This document shows positions 58,379 to 64,000 of a stretch of DNA of 64,000 nt, one piece after another. A program made the translations under genes and the position numbers. How positions within the stretch are numbered: position 1 is the first letter of the stretch; each line of letters begins with the position of its first letter. The stretch is from Thozetella sp. PMI_491 (Eukaryota; Ascomycota; Sordariomycetes; Chaetosphaeriales; Chaetosphaeriaceae): assembly GCA_021432635.1 (NCBI GenBank), contig MU270031.1:374118-438117 (forward strand). Reading direction: 5' to 3'. Under the pieces are notes generated by a model. The model ran no database searches and was not told the origin of the DNA. It was given only the letters and a program-made list of their open reading frames with translations.

Positions 58379-59318
58379 ATGGCCGACTTTGTTCCTGTGA
58401 AGACCTCGTACAACTCCCTCCCCGTAGACGTACCGGATTCTTTCCTCACGACCGCCCCTCCCGACGCCAAGCCGGTGACCATCACCCCGATCGACTGGAG
58501 CCAGACGGTCCTGCCCGAGAACGACGGGCGCTATGCCGTCCTGCTAGACAATGTGTTGAGCCCGAGCGAGTGCGCTGAGCTGCAGCGCCTAGCAGAGTCG
58601 AGCGTACGACCGATAGATCGTGGCTCCGACGGCAACCCCTGGCAGCCCGCGCTCGTCAACTACGCCGACGGCTTCGAGGTCTTAGTAACCGACTACCGCA
58701 ACAGCGACCGCATCATATGGGACCGCCAGGACATCGCCGACCGCCTGTGGGAGCGCTGCCTGCAGGCCCCGGGCCTGCGCGAGAAGCTGACCGTTATCAA
58801 GGACGATGACATGATCCTGGGCATGCGCAACCTGTGGGACGAGGGTGACGAGCGGAGGTGGGAGTTCCGTCGGGTGAACCAGAGACTGCGCTTTCTCAAG
58901 TACACCCCAGGCCAGTTCTTCAGACGTGAGTAGTCCAATTACCCCCCTGTTCCCGAGAGCAACATCTGGACGAGGCGCGCTAACGGGTCTCCCATATACA
59001 GCGCACAATGACGGCCCCTACCGCGAGACGCGAGATGACAACAGGCATTTCGAAACATTGTTCACCGTCCACCTCTATCTCAACAATTCTAAGGCCAAGG
59101 CCGAGGAAGGAGAGGATGCGGACCTGGTTGGCGGCGCAACTTCGTTCCTGTCGAGTGACGAGACGAGAAAGGTAGACGTCAACCCTAAGGCCGGGCAGGT
59201 GTTGATCTTCCAGCACCGACGCCTGTATCACTCTGGCGACGACGTCATCAAGGGGACCAAGTATACGATGCGGACCGACATCATGTACGAGTGCATGCGA
59301 CCCGCAAACCGACGTTAG
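58379..59318 (+). CDS. 2-oxoglutarate/Fe(II)-dependent oxygenase (prolyl 4-hydroxylase-like)
   Basis: Two exons, 58379-58925 and 59002-59318, giving 287 aa. The splice joins FLKYTPGQFFR to PHNDGPY, restoring the iron-binding HxD (H184, D186). The distal ligand is His259 in RLYHSGDDV. The basic residue expected to bind 2-oxoglutarate lies in the following KGTKYTMRTD. The double-stranded beta-helix core covers about residues 165-280 and ends in TDIMYECMRP. Residues 1-50 are Pro-rich. It probably hydroxylates a protein or small-molecule substrate in the cytosol. No signal peptide is seen, so it is unlike the secretory collagen hydroxylases. The substrate cannot be told from sequence. Confidence 0.9.
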
Positions 59319-59559
59319 GGTTGCCTGAGAAGAGGGAGGGGCAGTTGGTGGTTTCCTGGCCGTGGCTCCGGAAAAGGATTAGTTTCTAGAGTTTCATGCG
59401 TTATTATCTTCCTGGCGGCAAGACGACCCTGTCCCCGGTCCTCATTCTCCCTGGAGAGAGTGTAGCCTCCCTGCGCCTAGCTGAGAGCCATGTAGGCGGT
59501 GAATCCCGAGGGAAATTGTAACGGTTCCATGTCTCCTCATCTGCAACAAGACAAAACTA

Positions 59560-60226
59560 TCAGCTCCAGATGGCGTTGAGACCTTTGTATATCTTGCATT
59601 CTGTCTTGTGACCACCGTCATTCCACCCCTTGATTTGGCACTCCTAGAATATCAGTCAGCATATAGCCTTGCTAAGCAATTTTCAACCACCCCTCCCGGC
59701 CCGGGGAACTCACCTTGCTGCAGTATCTCACCTCCCCGCAGGCAGTGCACTTCGACAAGGCCTTGCCTTCCTGCCCCGAGGTGTTCCCACAGCTCTCGCA
59801 CTTCTCTTCGCCGTCACTGGCCTCCTTGGCCCTCAGCTTCTCCCCCAGCTGCAAGACCTTGTCAATCGGCCCGGGGATCGCCTTGACGTCGCCGCTCCGT
59901 GCCTTCTCGATCGACACGAATCCGCGCTTGGTTTCCTCCTTGGGCGGCGTCCTCAGCGCGCGGGATAGCACGGCAGTCGTGCCCTTCTTGAGGCCCTTCT
60001 TCTTGAGGTCCAGGTCCCCACGCTCCAGCCCGTCCCAGACAAGCGCGAACGGCGCATTGTCCCTGTCGGTGAGCACGAGGGTGGGCTTGGTGATTGTCAT
60101 GTCGTCTTTAACCTGGGCTATGAGGAACCACTCATGGGCCGGCCGCTCGGCCGGGGAAGAGAGCGCAGACGGCAGAGAAGCGAAGGACGGAAAGACGTCC
60201 GTCGACGTGAAGTCCGGCGGTGCCAT
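59560..60226 (-). CDS. MYND-type zinc-finger protein
   Basis: Two exons on the minus strand, 60226-59714 and 59643-59560, giving 198 aa. The frame is open upstream to a TTG, but the first ATG is at 60226. The N-terminal ~130 residues form an unassigned globular-looking domain (HEWFLIAQVKDDMTITKPTLVLTDRDNAPFALVWDG). The C-terminus is a MYND finger assembled across the intron: CESCGN, KCTACGEVRYCSKECQ, then WNDGGHKTECKIY. All seven Cys and the His of the finger are present. MYND domains usually mediate protein-protein contacts. The protein's partner and role are unknown to me. Confidence 0.88.
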
Positions 60227-60701
60227 GGCTGCGGCTTGCAAGCTAATCGCCGTTGGAGCACAGCGAGGCAGCAGGGAGGGTTCAACGCTAATAGACGGAT
60301 CCGGCAGCTTCGCGTGCGGTGTGTGGTTCCCTAGTAATTATGCTATGCACACCCACTCGCGGGAAGTGGCCGGGCTTGCCTGGGCAGCAATAGGAGCAGC
60401 GATCGACACAAACTGGAGATCCACTAATTATGTTCTCGGTCCCTCCTCAATTGTCCAAGTGGCCCACTCACACAGCCCTTGACCAATGCGCCGATTATAC
60501 CGCAGTGTGACATAGTGGGACATAGTGGGGCTATAATAGTATTAATTATCACTGGCACTGTGAATGCCTACACAAATATCTTAACAGCGTCAAACACGAA
60601 GTAGCAAACCTTGTTGTTTTCACTCTCTCCATTTTGCGAAAAACGGCCGACTTTCTTCGGATTCACTACTTGCTTGCCCTCAAACCCCCTTCGAGACTCC
60701 C
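60227..60701. other. Divergent promoter region between the MYND and F-box-like genes
   Basis: About 475 bp between divergent starts, becoming AT-rich toward the F-box-like gene. GTGACATAGTGG and GGACATAGTGG form a short direct repeat near 60508-60531. No gene seen. Confidence 0.5.
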
Positions 60702-61772
60702 ATGGCTACTATCTTAGCCTTGATACGACGAGGCTTCCGACGTTGGCTGGGACAGCCAACACACGAGATGAACCTGCAAGCTGCGTCTCTGCTGTCAAGC
60801 CAGCCTTGCGAGATCTTGTTCCTAATATTGGAATACCTTCCGCCCGAGTCCTCCATCGCGGTCACCCTTACCTGCAAATTACTTTTTCATTCATTCTTCC
60901 CTATTATGAAAAGTCGTCTTGATACCCAGAGCTTGCAGAATCTTCTGCTTTTACTGGAAGAAAGTGTCAGCCAAGATCTTTATTTTTGCCACGATTGTAT
61001 ACGGCTTCACCGGTTCTTGTCTTCTTGGGCGCCGAGCAAAGATCCCTTGAAGCCGCCATGCAAGCCCAGTACTGTCGATTTTGGAGGCCGAGAGATTGGG
61101 TTTTACCATGTTCGTCTGGTTATAAATGCCCATCTCTTTGGACCAGGCCATGGACTCAGGCTCAAACAACTTGAAACCAGGATCTTGCCCTATTTCCATG
61201 GTTGGCAAACTGATTCTAGAGCTCGAATTCTTCAGGATCAGCTGTTCCTACAAATTTCACATCGACTTCGATTAAAACAGACGCCTGAACTCATCCGGAT
61301 TGCGGTAAAAAGCACCTACGATCACTACGTCTGCCCTCATATTACTACACACCTAACCAGACGCGATCCACGACATCTTACAGCGACACTCCCCACCCAA
61401 ATTCCCCAATTAGCACCCTTAGCTAGCCGGTTCTCCTACGAAGAGTGCAGTTTGGACAACTGTACTGACGTTCCAGGGTCATGTTCTATTTGTCTGACAG
61501 ACTATACCACTAGTATTGAGAGGCAAAGAATAGATGCTTGTGATTCTGAGCGACAGCTGTTGGATATCACCATCGTTTCTTATCATCAACTTGGCTGCTG
61601 CCGCTCTCCACTGGACTGGAAATGGCAAACGTTTTCCACGGCGCGTCCATACTACCCAACCGATATCATCACGCGCACACAGCACCCGGAGTCTTGCTAT
61701 GAGCCTGGCGCAGTCCGCAAACGATGGGAGATAGCGGACTCAACTTCTCGACAAGGTTCATTTTGGTACTAG
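60702..61772 (+). CDS. F-box-like hypothetical protein
   Basis: Single exon, 356 aa. Residues ~30-75 resemble an F-box: QPCEILFLILEYLPPESSIAVTLTCKLLFHSFF has the P-x-EI-x2-I-x2-YL start and the conserved Cys-Lys. The rest has no domain I know but contains Cys-rich spots (CHDCIRLH, CSICLTDY, GCCRSP) common in lineage-specific fungal F-box-like proteins. It may be a substrate adaptor of an SCF ubiquitin ligase, if the F-box is functional. Codon third positions are clearly less GC-rich than in the neighbouring conserved genes, which fits a fast-evolving accessory gene. Confidence 0.75.
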   Translation: MATILALIRRGFRRWLGQPTHEMNLQAASLLSSQPCEILFLILEYLPPESSIAVTLTCKLLFHSFFPIMKSRLDTQSLQNLLLLLEESVSQDLYFCHDCIRLHRFLSSWAPSKDPLKPPCKPSTVDFGGREIGFYHVRLVINAHLFGPGHGLRLKQLETRILPYFHGWQTDSRARILQDQLFLQISHRLRLKQTPELIRIAVKSTYDHYVCPHITTHLTRRDPRHLTATLPTQIPQLAPLASRFSYEECSLDNCTDVPGSCSICLTDYTTSIERQRIDACDSERQLLDITIVSYHQLGCCRSPLDWKWQTFSTARPYYPTDIITRTQHPESCYEPGAVRKRWEIADSTSRQGSFWY

Positions 61773-63117
61773 GCTCTGTGAGACGGCCAGGAGAAAAGTA
61801 TGTGTAGAAAAGAGGTATTACTCTAGAAAAGAGTAGTTTCACCTCGGGAGAGAGCATTCTTTGACATTCTAGTTCATGCCTCAGAACACAGCATCTGTCA
61901 GCGTGCAGACTATCTCAGTTTGGAACCCATGGCTCACCCCTGGAGTTCAGGAGATAGTTAAAAGAGGCGGGGCCAAACACAAGCACATACTGGGGCTAGG
62001 GCTTCGAGAATGGCAGAGGACTGAGAGGGCTTGGAAGACGGACATGTATCTAGGAAAGCTTCTTAGATAAACACGTTTTGATTCATAAAGCAAAAAGCAG
62101 ACACTGAACCTGCACGTTACTGTACTGTATTAGCGTATTATGATGAAATTGTTAAGGGAGCAAGTAACGATGGATGCAAGCGAGAAAGCTGCACACTGTT
62201 CTGGACCCATTATGCCCCACTCTACAAAATCTCTACATATCCTAAACTTGATAGTACAAAGGGCCAAAAAAGAAATAATGTCGATCGACAGCTAATAGAC
62301 AGCTACGTTGATTATAGGTGTCAAGGTCGCGAGAACATTGGACAGCTGCAAGCGTTTGTTGATACGAAACCTGAAACGCCACTTGCAGGGGGTAAGGGGT
62401 GTGGCGGAGGCTTGTGCTTGCATGTTCGGCTGATCGGCGCTCAACCATGGCTCCCTTGCGGCACGCATGAAGATCAAGCCTCCAAGGGCGCTAAAGGAAA
62501 GATCAGACGGCGTCTGCTAGATATTATTAGGAGGGTACCAGAGCAGTCTATCACAAAGGGACAAAAGAACGATGTTCGGGAGCAAGCGCGAGACACAAAA
62601 GAGAGACATCTGCGTGGCAGGGCGGCCTCTGGCGTGGTTGGGTGTCCCATTCGAGACAAGTCGATTCTTGACTAAATTAAGAATACCATTCATCTCCTCG
62701 GGCATTGCCGTGCTAGGAGCTGTATAACATCGCGATCTCTAGGCTCCCCCCTTAAGGCAAAGCAAAGCAAAGCAGTTTATGTAGTGTGTGCTAAATCGAG
62801 ACCCCGTGGGCCGACGGATCCCGTGCCGTGCAAGAAAGTAAGTCCCTTGTTCAACACAGGGAGAAGAACCGCTGGAGAACGCCGGATTGACGGTATCACT
62901 TCCTTTCCTGTATCCCTGTATCCCTGTTGACGCCGTGCTCCCTGTAATATGCTGGCTAGATGAGTGTTGATGCATTGGGTGAAATGATGACAGTGTGCCT
63001 CTTCGCTGTTGCTCAAAGCAAAGCGGGTGATGTTGTTGAGCCCCCAGGCCTCGAGGAGCTCTTCCGAGTCCTAGGAGGCCCGGTTCCTTTCGCTCACACA
63101 AATCTAGGCCACGCTGC
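61773..63117. other. Intergenic region with lower GC
   Basis: About 1.3 kb between the F-box-like gene and the GH76 gene on the other strand. A 64-codon ATG frame at 61876-62070 reads like protein but has no recognisable domain or partner exon. A short AAAGC repeat lies near 62757-62773, and two tandem GTATCCCT copies near 62909-62926. No gene can be supported. Confidence 0.45.
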
Positions 63118-64000
63118 TCAATCACCGAGACTCATCCAACTGAACGTGCCGATGGCCGCGCTCAGAAGGATCATGGTTACAATGGCCGCACCGGCCTTAT
63201 CGCCTCCCGTGACCGGGCTGGTAACACGGTTGAGAGAGGACGACGAGCTGCCCGCGTTCGGGTCGCCGATGCTAGTACCGCCGGTCGTGTTCGTAACGGG
63301 AGCGGCCGCCTGGCCGATCAGGAGCGACGATACGGCGCCGAGCACATTCATCGTCTGGCCGGCGCCGATTGAGCCATCGAAAACCCCGGTGCTCCACTTG
63401 AAACCACATGTTCGCTGGTTGTCGCCGCCGGTGCACTGGGCGACGGCAGCCTCCGCTGACGTCTTGAGGACCGGAAGGATCGTGTCGGCCATGAAGGGAG
63501 CGATCTGAGTAGCGGTGGACAGCCATCGGGCAACGTAGCCCTTGAAGCTGTACATGTCGGTCGTGCAAGAGTTGTGGTCCTCGCAGGCAATCTCGTGGGC
63601 GATGCCTCCAGGGAAGAACACGTTGATGGTGGCGTTCAAGAGGTTGTCGATTCGGTCCTTCCAGATTTCGCTGCCGTTGGTGTAGTTGTACATGTAAGCA
63701 GCGCCGAGCAGGTAGACGCCGTTGTTGTACGAGAACTGCGCCCTGTTGATGTCAGTGCAGTTGTGCTCGATGTGCCCGCCGTCGTAGATGTTCCAGCTGT
63801 CGTCGATCAGCCCCACACCCTTGACCCAGTCCCAAGTCTTCTCGGCCCAGTCGGCGTAAGTATGGTTGTTGGTGTACCGCGCCAGGCGTGCGCCGAGGTT
63901 GAAGAAGCAGCCATTTGCAATGCCTGAGACGTTGTCAGTACGCGGTTAATCACGCCGCCGTCCCGAAGGACAAACTCACTGTTCTTGTAGTTGTAGCCGT
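63118..64000 (-). CDS. GPI-anchored GH76 mannan endo-1,6-alpha-mannosidase (DFG5/DCW1 type), 3' part
   Basis: Partial gene cut by the right edge. Visible exons on the minus strand are 64000-63980 (continuing outside) and 63923-63118. They splice as [23 protein letters not shown], a strong family signature. About 275 residues are seen. The fold is an (alpha/alpha)6 barrel; visible parts include WAEKTWDWVKGVGLI, NNGVYLLGAAYMYN and GIAHEIACEDHNSC. The C-terminus is Ser-rich (GSSSSSLNRV) followed by a hydrophobic tail (AAIVTMILLSAAIGTF), the pattern of a GPI attachment signal. DFG5/DCW1 proteins are thought to cross-link GPI-anchored glycoproteins to cell-wall glycans through the mannose core, and they matter for wall integrity. 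The N-terminus, signal peptide and the catalytic Asp pair lie beyond the window. Confidence 0.92.

Overview
The window looks like nuclear DNA of a filamentous ascomycete, most likely a Sordariales/Chaetomiaceae-type fungus. The coding DNA is GC-rich. Introns are short (about 50-230 bp), with GTRNGY donors, CTAAC/CTGAC-like branch sites and CAG/TAG acceptors. Intergenic DNA is long and rich in homopolymer and GA/GT tracts, and the products have clear fungal homologues (CLR-1/ClrA-like Zn2Cys6 regulator, fungal DFG5-type GH76, PTH11-like receptor domain). I see no operons, insertion sequences, CRISPR arrays, rRNA or convincing tRNA genes. All gene models come from reading splice sites by eye. 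In every multi-exon model the exon lengths sum to a multiple of three, or stay in phase in the partial one.

Layout, left to right. 1-11.7 kb holds one gene, a quinate-repressor-like (QutR) protein, followed by a gene-poor stretch of about 7.3 kb. 11.7-14.9 kb is a six-exon Zn(II)2Cys6 activator resembling the cellulase regulator CLR-1/ClrA. 18.6-21.7 kb encodes a remarkable fusion of a rhodopsin/PTH11-like seven-helix domain with a fucose-permease-type MFS transporter. Behind it and convergent with it lies a five-exon DHA2-type MFS transporter (22.2-24.2 kb).

25.6-48.2 kb is dense with housekeeping genes: a small hypothetical gene, PEX19 (farnesylation box, GC-AG intron), UBC9, asparagine synthetase, the mitochondrial porin VDAC, a mitochondrial-type J-protein, methionine aminopeptidase 2, a fungal kinase-like protein, a UPS2/PRELI lipid-transfer protein, a small acidic hypothetical protein and a YFH7-like P-loop kinase. 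Several act at organelles: peroxisome biogenesis, and mitochondrial outer membrane, intermembrane space and inner membrane.

48.6-64 kb is more mixed: a large unrecognised protein with a three-exon N-terminus, an aldo/keto reductase, a UbiB/ADCK1-type mitochondrial kinase-like protein (Mcp2/Cqd family), a 2-oxoglutarate/Fe(II) oxygenase, a MYND zinc-finger protein, an F-box-like protein in less GC-rich DNA, and the 3' part of a GPI-anchored GH76 mannosidase cut by the right edge.

The observations most worth following are the receptor-transporter fusion, the QutR-like pseudoenzyme that keeps dehydroquinase residues but loses those of shikimate dehydrogenase, four evenly spaced ATTGG (inverted CCAAT) boxes upstream of porin, a GATA/TGACTC inverted repeat upstream of asparagine synthetase, and the large empty region before the CLR-like regulator.
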